A DNA stretch of 64,000 nt from Ananas comosus (taxonomy: Eukaryota; Streptophyta; Magnoliopsida; Poales; Bromeliaceae): the NCBI RefSeq assembly GCF_001540865.1, contig NC_033621.1:16881612-16945611 (forward strand). The letters run 5' to 3'. The notes beneath the pieces were generated by a model, which did not search any database, had not been told where the DNA came from, and saw only the letters and a list, made by a program, of their open reading frames with translations. Made by a program: the position numbers and the translations under genes. This document shows, in pieces, positions 1 through 10,440 of this stretch; position 1 is the stretch's first letter; every line of letters starts with the position of its first letter.

Positions 1-560
1 GAGAAATTGGAATCTAGGGTTAGAATTGGGGATTTTTGTCCCTAAGAGATTTGGAACTAAATTGACCTTATAAATCCCTAATTAAAGGATAGTTTGACGC
101 AAGGGACAACTTCGATTTGAATTACGACGAAGTTATGGCATCCAATTGGAGAAATTTGAGGAATTTCATTCGTTAGGCTTGAAGCATGTCGAATCGGCGT
201 CAGAAATCAAATTGCTTGGAAATCCTAGCAATTGGCAATCAACTAAGGTGAGTAGTGCTCTCCGAAATGGTTGGAAATCCCATTCCTTGAACATATGTAG
301 ATGTGAATAAATTGTATGTAACAGGGTTCAANCTAGAGTTCCCAAGATGATTCTACACTAATTTAATCAAGATTTCTCCTTGGATTTGGGATATTTTTGG
401 AGAAATTGGAATCTAGGGTTAGAATTGCGGATTTTGGGGTTCTGATGTTTTGAACCAAATTGATCCTCTAGTTCTCTAATTGAATGTTAGAAAAGAGCCC
501 TAGACAACTTTATTTTGGAAATCGACGGGCATTCGATGATCCATCAATTTAAGATCGGAG
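1..560. repeat. Diverged direct repeat of about 400 bp period
   Basis: The sequence at 1-150 (GAGAAATTGGAATCTAGGG, then an AATTGA-CC stretch and a GGGACAACTT-like stretch) recurs at about 404-560 with many substitutions. The two units share order and spacing, so this is an old tandem duplication, probably within an LTR or leader region. A single unresolved base lies at 332. No coding potential is visible. Confidence 0.6.
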
Positions 561-589
561 TTATTGATCTTTATCTAGGTAGCGAATAG

Positions 590-1096
590 AATTTTCTATT
601 AAAAAATCAACCTATTCCAATTCTTTTACACCGTTAAACTAGTAAGTATCACATACCGACCGTTAAAAATTGTCAATTTTGTGAACTTTTGATCGTAAGG
701 TAAATGATATTAAAAAATTATTAAATTTGATTTCTATTAGTTTTAAATGCTCTAGATAACGTTTAACGGTATGGATCGCCGATTCGAAAGCTCTATGATC
801 GAAAACGACTTATGAGTACGAAGACGATCGTGCACATAAGAGAATTGAGCTAAAATACTCTCAAAAGCACCAACCCCTTGGTGCTTTTGAGTTTCGAACC
901 CTTGGATCTACTCCTTGATTACTAATAATCTCTGGATCAAACACTATTCCACCTACCACCACCTACCACCATCATCTCAACCCTACATCTCTCCATCCAA
1001 TGGCTAAAAACTTAAAAGTACCAATGGCTACCACCATCATCTCAACCCTACATCTATCCATCCAATGGCTAAAATCTCTCTATCCATTCATATCTA

Positions 1097-1129
<33 letters not shown>
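590..1129. mobile_element. Half of a fold-back element with hairpin and TA tract (copy 1)
   Basis: Bases 590-860 match one arm of the fold-back element at 7345-7868 (shared landmarks: ACACCGTTAAAC, ACCGTTAAAA, TAAATGATAT, a short CGATTCG-like block, ATCGAAAACGAC). A perfect hairpin follows at 861-890: 13-bp arms TCAAAAGCACCAA / TTGGTGCTTTTGA around a CCCC loop. The copy then runs through CCACCTACCACC repeats into a (TA)n tract at 1101-1129. Only one arm is present, so the copy is truncated. Related copies lie at 7345-8085 and 11030-11640. Confidence 0.6.
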
Positions 1130-1132
<3 letters not shown>

Positions 1133-1139
1133 TGGATGA

Positions 1140-2464
1140 AATAGGTTGAAAAATAGGTTGAATATCACTAGGGACATTAGTGAACTCAACAAGGACTAGA
1201 TGTTATGAAATTATAAATCCTAGGTGTGGACAACTAGAATAAAGAAAGAACATGATTGGATATTGAATCTAGTGTCATTGAACATAGATTGGAAAATATA
1301 GTGGTAGGAAGACCACTTGTATTGGAATGTCATTGAACCTAGAGTCAAGTGAACCTAGATGGGAAGGACATAAGACCTAGTGTTGTTGAACCTAGGTTAT
1401 GAAACATAGTAGTAGTAAGATGACCACTTAGATATGAGAACATGAACCTAGAGAGGTTGACTTGGAAATGGAGGGATGTGCATATCTAGTGATCTTGGTG
1501 ATCTTGGTATTAGAGCTCAGGTGTGCGCAACAATTTTGCTGCCATAGGCTTGATACCTAGGGCGTGTGCAACGATTTGCCGCCTGGTGACTTGATCCATT
1601 GTTGGCGTGTGCGATGATTTCACCGCCAAGTGGCTAAGTCAGGAAAAGGATTACGCCGCCCAACGACTTGAGCCATTATGTGCGACGATTTCGCCGCCAG
1701 GTGGCTAAGTCAAGTAAAGACGGTAAACTGTGAATGATTGACTCAAGACCGAGTCGGGTGATATAACTTGGCTAAGGTAAGAGAACCTTAGGAGTGAAAT
1801 GGAAATTAGATGAATATTGAAATAGAAAAGTAGAAAAGGTAGATCTACTTGCATTATTTACATTATCGCATTTATTTAGGCATAAGCATGGATGTTTGGT
1901 TATTTGCATATAGTAGCGTTATGCTTACACAGTTATATGTTTATTTATTAGACTAACCTGCTTATGTTGCCTCCTTTGGACCTGTGGGTTGAGCTCTTCC
2001 CTTGAATGGCCGAACCCACTGGGAACTATATTTATAGTTCTCATCTCCATGTTTTATAGGTTCGCATGTGAGCGGCGCAGCGGCGCGAGAAAATGGCGTA
2101 GCTCGATAGATAGCACCCTACTACTGTGTGACCAAAAATAGATGCACCCTCGAATAGCTTAGCTTAGGATATAGAAAAGAATGAAAGGAAAAAATGTAAT
2201 AAAGTTGATTGTATTTGGAATAATCAAAATGTAAATGTGAATGTGATTATGAATGAATGCTTGTAATAGCATACTGGTTTATGTTTATGATGCTTTCCTT
2301 ATATAATCTATGTATGAATTTTGTTCCTGTTTGGAACCACTTGAATTGCACTGATTGTCACGCCTTCGGCGGGCAGGGAAAACTCTATCCGTTCGGCAGG
2401 TTTGGCGCACGCGCCCGTGCGGAGCTCCTTCCGCCAAATTGGGGAAGGGACGGCGGGGAATGAC
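1140..2464 (+). mobile_element. LTR-retrotransposon LTR fragment, plus orientation
   Basis: This is the reverse-complement counterpart of the LTRs at 40.5-42.5 kb and 58.7-60.3 kb. It carries degenerate CACTAGGTTC-type repeats (1150-1460, seen here as their complement), a GTGCGACGATTT-CGCCGCC tandem repeat (1510-1720), and the block with GCCGAACCCACTGGGAACTA and the GGTTCGCATGTGAGCGG-like stretch (2008-2090). It ends in a block related to GTTCGGCGGTCTGT...GGGGCGTGACA, here GGCGGGGAATGACA at 2451-2464. The start is not resolved. Confidence 0.65.
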
Positions 2465-2935
2465 AGTAGCCGAACCCACTGGGAGCTTCTTTTAGTTCTC
2501 ACCCTTTTGTTTTGGAGCCATTACTTTTGCAGAGCGGCACCGGACCGAGGCGTGGGCACTGCGCCTTAGATAGTGGGGTCACCAAGTATAGGTTACCCGT
2601 GTATAAGTAAAAGGAAGGATTGTAAAGGTATTTGGAATGAAAATGTAATAGAGAATGAAAATTGTATTTGATGAAAATGGCATGTACCATGTATTATGTA
2701 TCAAAGTTGAGAAATATATGTAAAATGTGATTGTTGCAATGTTGTAATAGTTAGATTTACATTCTCGCTTTTGTGATATGCCCTCGTGCAAAACTGTGTT
2801 ATGTTGTTTTTTCTATGTGAAATTCAATGTACTTATTTTGTTTACACCTTGGATGGATAGGAGAAACTCTGTCCATTCGGTGGTCTGTGCATGCGCCCAC
2901 ATGGCCTCCACTGTGCAACGGGGCGGGGCGTGACA
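2465..2935 (+). mobile_element. Second, tandem copy of the LTR tail
   Basis: Starting at GCCGAACCCACTGGGAG (about 2469), the sequence repeats the layout of 2008-2464 and ends with GGGGCGGGGCGTGACA at 2920-2935, a canonical CA-3' LTR end for this group. Two LTR tails in tandem imply unequal recombination or insertion of one relative into another. Confidence 0.6.
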
Positions 2936-2940
2936 TTAAT

Positions 2941-3245
2941 ACCATGTTAAATAATGCAAAACAACCGTTATTCTCCAAAAGCTTATGCTGCTAGAGAACG
3001 GTGTTTTTAATATTTATATTCAACATTCCTCCTCACGTCTAGCCTCAGGACATTTTGGTAGGCTCAAGACATAAATTAAACGGAAGGAAATTAATAATGC
3101 TAGGAGCCTACCGAGACTCGAATTCAAGACCTCCCGCTCTGATAACTGATACCAAGTGAAATTATGTGAAAACAACCGTTATTCTCCAAAAGCTTAAGTT
3201 GGTAGAGAATGATATTTTTATATTTCTATATTCTATTCAATCAAA
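2941..3245 (-). mobile_element. TRIM-like element with short direct repeats
   Basis: Two direct repeats of about 85-90 bp, both containing ACAACCGTTATTCTCCAAAA, lie at 2941-3030 and 3151-3240. Between them is a unit with CTCCTCACGTCTAGCC and GACCTCCCGCTCTGATA. The GCTCTGATA-TGATACCA stretch just left of the right repeat resembles the complement of an initiator-Met primer-binding site (TGGTATCAGAGC). That suggests a miniature LTR element in minus orientation. No target-site duplication was resolved. Confidence 0.5.
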
Positions 3246-4394
3246 GATCTCTCTTTTTTTTCTTGTATCAAAAATAATTTTTCTCTATTACTGTATACCC
3301 TATGTATCATATATTAAGATTTTCCTAATTTCTCATATAGCCACATCCACATCGTACCGTATCCATACCCCGTATCACAAAGGCTAGCATGTTAATATGT
3401 AATATACGAAAATGGATGGAGTTAATAAGAGATGTGGAACTTGATTTCAGATCTAGACTATAATTTCGTCCATATAGTTGTGATTATATTATTAACTCCA
3501 TTAGACTACCAATTGGAAAATGACAGCATCATTAATAGACATTTCTTTTGTTAAAATTAACACCTTAAGGACATTTAAAATCAAGGTCAAACTTCACGGT
3601 TAAAATTGACACTCAAAAAACGAATTTCAAATTGGGACCAAACTTTGGGATTAGATTGTTACGATTTCAATCCTAAGGACAAAATTGAAACCCTGGTAAG
3701 GTTTTAGGGATTAAATTTGTAAGGATGCCAATTGATATTCATTCTATATTCAATAACTAGATAAAATAATAAAATGTTTGTTTGAACTAAGATAAAATGT
3801 GCTACTAAGCAAAAGCAAAATCTTGAATTTGGTGTTTGTATACCTACTCTAGAGAGAAGCCATTGTATGTGATTGTAAATTTGTAATGAAAAAACTATCG
3901 GTACTTCTACTAATACTTGCACTCAAACATTCTTTTCAGAGCTTTTAATGTTTTCAATTAAATAAAAATAAGGTGTTTGTTGTCATCAATGCCATCAACC
4001 TTTTCTTGTTTCCTTTAAAAATAGATAGGGAGACAGATTAAATAGTGATTCCTTTTTTGAAAAGAATCACCATTATTGTCTTCGTACTCGGAAACAACTA
4101 AGTTGATGTCCATACAATCTATCCATTAGATGACCCATATCAAATCTATTTTCATTCCGGTAAGGAACTCTTGTTCCTGAAGAGGTACTCTAAAAGTGTG
4201 TTCTCCTTCTCAAATTCACAACATCCAACTACAGTTCACGGGTTTCAACTACACCAAGATGTCCTTCATGATTCAATTTTCGTACGTACTTGAGCTAAAT
4301 TATGTCACAAAAATGTGTGGCCAGCCAAGCAACATAATTATTGTAATAGAGAAATGTAAATTAAGGTTTATGAGAAACCTAAAAGGACTCTCTA
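3246..4394. other. No recognisable gene; downstream of truncated UGT80
   Basis: AT-rich sequence without a convincing coding frame or repeat match inside the window. On the minus strand this is where later UGT80 exons (the rest of the N-terminal domain and the C-terminal UDP-glucose-binding half) should lie. I found no reading frame here resembling them. Confidence 0.4.
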
Positions 4395-4453
4395 GCCTCT
4401 AAAAGGTGAGAAGTGGCACATGTTAGAGCATTATTTCTCAGGCATATGTGTAC
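4395..4453 (-). pseudogene. Decayed next UGT80 exon (THVAEAL region)
   Basis: On the minus strand, after an acceptor-like AGTTCAACAG, the sequence GTACACATATGCCTGAG reads G-T-H-M-P-E in the expected phase. It is followed by seven extra bases (AAATAAT, giving a stop), then GCTCTA (A-L), one extra base, and GTGCCACTT (V-P-L). Family members have THVAEAL-x-VPLHIF here, so this looks like the true exon carrying two frame-breaking insertions and a stop. The match is short, so confidence is limited. Confidence 0.45.
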
Positions 4454-4533
4454 CTGTTGAACTCTGTTATAAACCTGAAGTGGATAGAGCACAATAATGG
4501 AATAATCATATTATTCATTTTGAACATTCTCAC

Positions 4534-4704
4534 CATAAGCGGGAGGATTCGCAATAATTGCCTGAGCCCTAAAAGGTGCCCCGGAATCCAAATCAGGTTC
4601 TGTACATGCTGGAAGAAGGGAATAAATAACTTCCTTCAGTTGCTTCCGCTGTAAAGAAATTTCTGCTGGTCCAGATAGCAGAAAACCTTTGTTTCTTGCC
4701 ATAT
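4534..4704 (-). CDS. UGT80 exon: MARNKG to NPPAYG segment
   Basis: 171 nt, beginning with two bases that complete a Tyr codon (AAY-MARNKG) and ending one base into a Gly codon. The acceptor is AATGACAG and the donor GCTTATG followed by GTGAGA. It encodes MARNKGFLLSGPAEIS, RKQLKEVIYSLLPACTEPDL and RAQAIIANPPAYG, the conserved middle of the UGT80 N-terminal domain. The frame is intact. The next family exon should begin with a THVAEAL-like block; only a damaged candidate is found (next entry). Confidence 0.85.
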
Positions 4705-4888
4705 CTGTCATTTGCAATCCCGGAAATAAATAAATACAAGAGGGAAAAAAAGGAGAGGAAGCTTCCAAATTAGGAAGCAAACATTATATAGTTGTAGCTT
4801 GTAAGCAGATATATGATGAATTGTGTATGATGAATTATATAAACAAGAAATCTTTGATAAGTCCCAGAAATTCAGTAAAGAACCATAC

Positions 4889-5000
4889 ACGCAGCCATGA
4901 TGCGAGGATCACCACCCAAAGGGTAAAAGCCAATACCAGCTGACTTGACGAAAGCATGGAAGTTGACATGAGTTGCCAATCTAACATGATGACCAAACTC
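4889..5000 (-). CDS. UGT80 exon: EFGHHVRLATH segment
   Basis: 112 nt (37 codons plus one base). The acceptor is AACTTTGCAG just above 5000. The exon encodes EFGHHVRLATHVNFHAF followed by VKSAGIGFYPLGGDPRIMAA. The donor is GCGT followed by GTATGG at 4888. The HVRLATHxxF and FYPLGGDP blocks are typical of UGT80 sterol glucosyltransferases, and the order and phase continue directly from the previous exon (AKRLQ-EFGHHV). Confidence 0.85.
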
Positions 5001-5858
5001 CTGCAAAGTTATTGGGTCTCACAAGTAGAAAAAGAAAAATATTGGCAATAGCAATAAAAGCCTACATCTTTTTCAGGAGAAGAGACCTGCTTTTACATCA
5101 AAATATGAAATATCTCCAGATATTGTTCAAAAAGATCTGTTACTGAAGATTGAATTTCTTCCATTTGTAATCACAAAACAACCATGTGAAACATAGGTTC
5201 GTCCACAAAATCAAGGTGAACATGTTGGTTTGCTCCAAGGTCTTAAGCATTATGGAAAGGGGGAGATAAATATAAACAAATTCACAACAAATTGACAACC
5301 ATGCCTGATTGGCTTCATGAGCAATAGCTTTTATATCCTAACGTGCGAAAATGCAGTTCCCACCACACTACTTGGTGCGAGAATGTTTGTCTAAAAAATT
5401 CAGTACTTCTACAAGTCAAATGGCATCCTAAGCAAGAATTTAAGTACCCATCGGCACGGACCATATCTACCGTGCCGTATCGTACCAACAAGATATTAAC
5501 ACGATACAGCCCTCGTGCTGATGGAACAACTCAAAACCCTCTATTCTTTAAATTAGTAAATAATTTTCTCAATAAAGTTCAAAAGATTTGATAAAAATAC
5601 ATAATAAATAGTTAGAATATTTTGTTGCTAAAGAAAAAAATATTTCATACTATTATGTGTCGACACACATGAATTTTTTGTGACAGGCACGCATCGGCAC
5701 AGCCTGGCACGCACCATGCCATATTGTGCCAGCAAGTTCCCAACGCAACCCTGTGCCACAGCACTTAAATCATTGATCCTAAGGTATCGTAATCGATTAT
5801 AGACAATTCAACATTAACACGTGTAGAAAATAAGATGGAGGCTTGCAAGGATACATGC
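5001..5858 (-). other. UGT80 intron with a degenerate repeat insertion
   Basis: This intron lies between exons 5859-6110 and 4889-5000. Its donor is GC (5858-5857) and its acceptor AG (5002-5001). Around 5440-5775 it contains GC-richer segments rich in CGGCACGG, CGTGCC and GGCACGCA words on both strands. They flank an AT-rich core and resemble an old inverted-repeat element. I see no coding frame. Confidence 0.45.
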
Positions 5859-6110
5859 CTGCAGTCTCTTGGCAAGTGCTATAAAAGGCTGAACATCTCC
5901 TCGTGTTCCAACTACAAGCATTGCAATCTTCAGTCTTGGAACTGATTTGCTGTATCCAAAGGGAGTTTGTTTAATTTCTTCAGCATCTAGCGGAGCATAA
6001 TCGACAGCATCAAGCTCTAATAGTTCTGATGCAACATGAGCATTACAAGTAACATCCACCTCCACCGTTCCATCATTCTGTATCTTCACCAATTTCTCAA
6101 TGATCTTTTT
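5859..6110 (-). CDS. UGT80 exon: start of glycosyltransferase N-terminal domain
   Basis: 252 nt, 84 codons, phase 0 at both ends. The acceptor is CTTTTTCAG at 6111 and up. The exon encodes KKIIEKLVKIQNDGTVEVD, a linker ELLELDAVDYAPLDAEE, then LKIAMLVVGTRGDVQPF and ALAKRLQ. The GTRGDVQPF motif opens the glycosyltransferase-28 N-terminal fold that contacts the acceptor sterol. The exon ends CTGCAG, and the intron starts GCATGT instead of GT, a GC-AG splice pair. The frame is intact, with no internal stop. Confidence 0.85.
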
Positions 6111-6267
6111 CTGAAAAAGATATTCTTAGCTATCAGCTACTTAAGTGATGATATCATACTAATAGCAACTAGCACATGGAAACTACTATTTTTCAGCAAA
6201 GATACCATAGTTATTCTAATATCAGAACATCTGTTAAAAAAGGAAGATAAATCTACACATAAAAAAA

Positions 6268-6859
6268 GGGAAAACTTCAAATACCAACCCTATGGTTTTG
6301 CCTTTTTTTCACTTTAGTACCTTGTGGTTTAAAGTGTATCAATTTAGTACCCTGTGGTTTCGCACTTTCTCACTTTAGTACCTTGTGGTTAAAGTGCATC
6401 AATTTAGTACCCTGTGGTTTCATTTTTCACTTTTCATCGGCTCCTATGTTAATATTTTGTTAAATTATATATAAAAAACTTCAGATACCCTACCTAACAT
6501 TTTCAAGTATTTACTTAAGTACCCTTTTGTTTTAACTTTGTCATTGATTTTTTTTTCCTCCGTTAATATTTCGTTAAATTATATATAAAAAACTTTAGAT
6601 ACCCTACCTAGGTTTATCAAATATTCATTTTAGTACCCCTTAATTTTAACTTTGTCATTAATTTAACGAAAAAAATTAGTGAAATGGATAATAAAAAGAG
6701 AAAAATAAAACCACAGGGTACTAACTTGATACACTTTAAACAACAGGGTACTAAAGTGAGAAAGTGCGAAACCACATGGGCTAACTTGATACACTTTAAA
6801 CCACAGGGTACTAAAGTGAAAAAGTGTGAAACCACAAAGGGGGTATTTGAAGTTTACCC
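6268..6859. mobile_element. Non-autonomous TIR element (MITE), about 190-bp terminal inverted repeats
   Basis: The left end (GGGAAAACTTCAAATACC) and the complement of the right end (GGGTAAACTTCAAATACC) match for roughly 190 bp. Each arm holds internal near-repeats of ACTTTAGTACCCTGTGGTTT. An 8-bp direct repeat TAAAAAAA flanks it (6260-6267 and 6860-6867), although A-richness weakens that evidence. The core has a second duplication (about 6454-6540 and 6565-6665, with AGATACCCTACCTA). TSD length and long arms fit a Mutator-like origin. It sits in the large UGT80 intron. Confidence 0.75.
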
Positions 6860-7114
6860 TAAAAAAAACTATTTGCAGACACACCCCAACAAAATTATAT
6901 TTTCACATAGCCCTCGAAAAAGTTAGTTTTTTACGTACGAGTACCCCTTTACTTACAAAAGTACTTCTCATTCAGATTTTTCTTCAATTTATGACCAACT
7001 TTCCCACGAAATTGAGTGACAACCCAACTTAATTCGAGGATTATTAGTGAAAATTCAGATATTGAAGAGCAATATTAATGGTTGATTGTGGAGGGACATA
7101 TATATATATATATG

Positions 7115-7318
7115 GAGTGCATTTAGAAACACCAATGTGTTGGTGCTATAGCCTTTTTGGCCATTAGATCAACCCTAGTGGCCCTTGGATCATGCACATT
7201 GGGGAGCCCACAAGTAATTATTATTGTTGACTTTTGATCCCATGGCCAAAGGGCTAGATACAATGGCTAAAAAATTATAAGCACTACGGCCTTGGAGTTT
7301 CTAGAAGCATTTCAACTC
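7115..7318. mobile_element. Small inverted-repeat element next to a TA tract
   Basis: The left end (GAGTGCATTTAGAAACACC) and the complement of the right end (GAGTTGAAATGCTTCTAGAA) are loosely similar, and a short hairpin CACCAATGTGTTGGTG lies near the left end. A (TA)n tract (about 7098-7113) abuts it. The layout resembles the hairpin part of the fold-back family, but the match is weak. Confidence 0.35.
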
Positions 7319-7344
7319 AGTTATACACACACACAGTTAAACTA

Positions 7345-8085
7345 CTATGCTTTCGAAAGCATGGAGGCCTCTATGCTATCAAGTCATTTTTGACGTTGGA
7401 ACTTCCAAATCGATGATCGGCTCTGTTAGATTGATCTGAAGTATTGGAAGTACCTAGAAAACAAATTTTGCGATGTTTCCATATCATTTACGTAGTGGTC
7501 GAAAGGGTTCAAAATCAATAGCTGAAAATAAAAATTTTCGAAAACGTGATGACATGACACCAAACATTTAGATCAAAAATAGTAATCTTGTTTCATATAG
7601 TATAAAAAATTTTATGTCAAATTTCACGTGATTTAGATATTTCTATACCATTGAACTTGCAAACAGCTCACCACGACAATTAAAATTGTTGATTTAGAGC
7701 CTTGCGATCACTAGGTAAATGATATCAAAAAATTGCAAAATTTATTTTTCTGGTACTTCAAATACTCTAGATCAAGACTAATAGAACCGATCATCAATTC
7801 GGAAATCTCAACATCAAAAACGACGTGATAGCACGGAAGCCATCGTGCTTCTAAAAGCACACAAACCTAGCTCATAATATACATACATACATACATACAT
7901 ACATACATACAGACATACAGAGAGAGAGAGAGAACGAGAGAGAGAGAGAGAAGAAGCTGGTTATTGTGCTTTTTTAAAAGCACTAAACACTTGGTGCTTG
8001 TAAGTTTTCTACCAATAGATCTATCCCTTTGACCAATTTAACCCCTTATATTATGCTATTCCACCAATCACCCACTCAAATGTTC
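7345..8085. mobile_element. Fold-back element with both arms, microsatellites and hairpin tail (copy 2)
   Basis: Bases 7345-7420 (GCTTTCGAAAGCATGGAGG ... CGATGATCGG) pair with 7790-7868 (CCGATCATCAATTCGG ... GTGCTTCTAAAAGCAC) as a long imperfect inverted repeat, about 520 bp end to end. It is followed by (CATA)n at 7877-7915, (AG)n at 7919-7951, then a GTGCTTTTTTAAAAGCAC hairpin and CACTTGGTGCTT (about 7967-8000). The TGCTATTCCACC tail at 8053-8066 is shared with copies 1 and 3. No coding capacity is seen. Confidence 0.7.
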
Positions 8086-8102
8086 CTGGGGCTTAACTGT
8101 TG

Positions 8103-8885
8103 GAATGACTATAATATTAGTGACTAGCCGACACATTTGTAGAGTGTCGGGACCAGTCGGAGTCGTTTTGGCATGAAATAGTCGCGTAAACGAACTCGGC
8201 GCACTCAAATAAGCCAAAACTGAAGTTCTGGCAGTTTACAGCGCCCAAAAGTTGGTTTAAGGCGCACAGATTCAGAGTGTTGTTTGGTTTATGTTGCTGA
8301 AGTCATTTCGGGCCCAGTTTAGGGCACTCGAAATGTGAGCCCGAATTCTCCCTCATGAATATCCATTGTTTTGACACGTAGCGTGTGGTAGGTGTGAGCC
8401 GCCATTGCAGGTTAGGCACATCGAACGCGCGGATGAGCTGTTTTGCTGAATGCAGTGGTGAGCTGTTTAGAGCACATCGAATGGCTATAGTATTAGTGAC
8501 TAGTCGACATATTTGTAGAGTGTCAGGACGAGTCGGAGTCATTTTGGCGCAAAATGGACGCGAAAAAGGACTCGTTTTGGCATTAAATAGATATGAAAAT
8601 GGACTCGACGCACTCAAATAAGTCAAAACTAAAGTTCTAGCAGTTTACGACACCCAGAAGCTGGTTTAGGGCGCCCAGATTCAAAGTGTTGTTTGGTATG
8701 CTGAAGTCATTTCGGACCCAGTTTAGGGCACTCGAAATGTGAGCCCGAATTCTCCCTTATGAATATCGATTGTTTTGACACGTAGCATGTGGTAGGTGTG
8801 AGCCGCCATTGCAAGTTAGGCACACCGAATGCGCAAGTGAGCTGTTTTGCTGAATGCAGTGGTGAGCTGTTTAGGGCACCCAAAT
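8103..8885. repeat. Tandem duplication, unit about 380-400 bp
   Basis: Unit 1 (8103-8478) and unit 2 (8479-8885) are highly similar. Both begin GAATG-CTATA-TATTAGTGACTAG and contain GTGAGCCCGAATTCTCCCT and GTGTGAGCCGCCATTGCA. Unit 2 has a short extra insertion near 8560-8600. They lie just upstream of the LTR TATA box and so may be duplicated U3 enhancer sequence. Confidence 0.85.
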
Positions 8886-8974
8886 TTTGGGTTTAGGGCG
8901 CCGAATTTGTTGTTTCAGTACCGAGGCAGGTTATGTTCTATTTTTCCTGTGGCTCATTATACCCCTCTATTGCT

Positions 8975-8984
8975 TCTATAAAAG
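8975..8984 (+). promoter_or_regulatory. Probable LTR TATA box
   Basis: TCTATAAAAG follows the duplicated U3-like units and precedes a pyrimidine-rich leader. The position suits the Pol II start of the LTR. It would transcribe opposite to the UGT80 fragment. Confidence 0.45.
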
Positions 8985-10440
8985 CAATGGGACATCCCCT
9001 GAGAACTCTTTTCCATTCTCTTCACAGCAAGGTTCAATTGCTCCACCAAATGTCCCTCAAACCTCCTCAAATCCTTCCTTACTCCCTGCAGGTGGGCATT
9101 CACAGCAGCAGCAACTTCAGCAGTTTGAGGAATTGTGATCTGTTGGAGCTTCCAATTGCTGTGGGGAACAATTTCGTGGATTGTAGACTCGATGGAGAGA
9201 GTGCGGCACAATTCTAACAAGGTTGAATTTCTAGATTTAACTCGAATTTGAGTTCTTGAGCTGAAATTGGGATTTATGGTGGATTTCTAGGATTTTTCTT
9301 TGTTAGATTTTCGGATTTGGAATTGCTTCCTCATCCTTCCTCACTAGTGTTGGAGCTTCTCTCACCAAAATTTTCAGATTTGAAGGTGAGTTTAACTCAG
9401 ATTTTGAGTTATTTGAGAATGGATACAGTGTTTGGCACGTTGGTGGATTTAATGAATGTTGGGATCCAAATCTTTGTAGTGAGTTGATTGCTGAATTTGG
9501 ATGGGTTCTTTTCTCATTTCTAGAACTTTTAGACCCCTTTCCATTGAATTTATAGGTTAGAATTCACAGATTTTTCGCTCAATTGAATTTGAATTACTGT
9601 AGTGCTGAATTCTAGATGTTGATTTGGGCCTCCCTTTTTGGATCCGAATTGCAGCTAAGGGGCTTGCAGTGCTGGTTTGAGCTGTTTGAGCTGAGAGCTA
9701 GTGGAGAAACATAAATTGGGGTTTGTGCCTACTACTAGCAGGTGAATTTGATCAAGTTCTAAACTTTAATTCCTAATTTTTCACCCATTACTCCATCTTT
9801 AAAACCTACTGTTCTGGGCTGCAACGAGCTGATCCGGGCTGGCGTTTGGGCGTCCAGATTGTTGGATTCTTGCTGTGAAGCTGATTTATAGTGGAGTGAG
9901 CTGGTTCCTTTGCTCAACAAGTGAGGTCCCTTTCCGTGGTTGGATACGCTATCAAGGTGGATTAATGTCTACCGAATTCTTCTGAATTCCTTCTAAGTTT
10001 TATGGAATTTCAGCATGTCTTATTATGTATGATTCATCATATTTAGTAGCTCAAATTAATAGATTTGCATGTTAATATATGAAATCTGAATTTGGAGATG
10101 ATTTAGATATTTTAGATGATTACTACATGCTGAATTAGGAATTGACTTAGGAGAAACCTACACACTGAACTTGTCATTTATTTGATCAAATTTAGCTTCA
10201 AGAGCTGTTTTTACTATTGTATCGCTGCTGTTAGTGCGTTGCAGATACTCAGATTGGTATAGGTTGAGATTACGCTCGTGCTGAGATGTCGAGTGGACTT
10301 TTACAACAGTGTTTAGACTGTGCCGCATTGTCAGGTACCGTTTAGATTGACGGAGGTCCCAGATCCTTACTTTTTGCATCAGACTGTGCCGAGGGCACGT
10401 GAGTTTGGTGATAGTAGTATGCCCAAGTAGCCAATCGGCT

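Larger units (their letters stand above)
8086..10440 (+). mobile_element. LTR-retrotransposon LTR (family D), plus orientation, antisense to UGT80
   Basis: A long non-coding block with a promoter-like TATA at 8975. Its last 500 bp (9930-10440) are clearly related to 35110-35620. Shared words include TTTCAGCATGTC/TGTCAGCATG, GTAGCTCAAATT, TGACTTAGGAGAAA, GGTTGAGATTA and GATTGTGCCGAGGGCA-like. No protein-coding remnant is attached, so it is a solo LTR or LTR fragment inside the UGT80 intron. Exact ends and TSD are not resolved. Confidence 0.55.
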
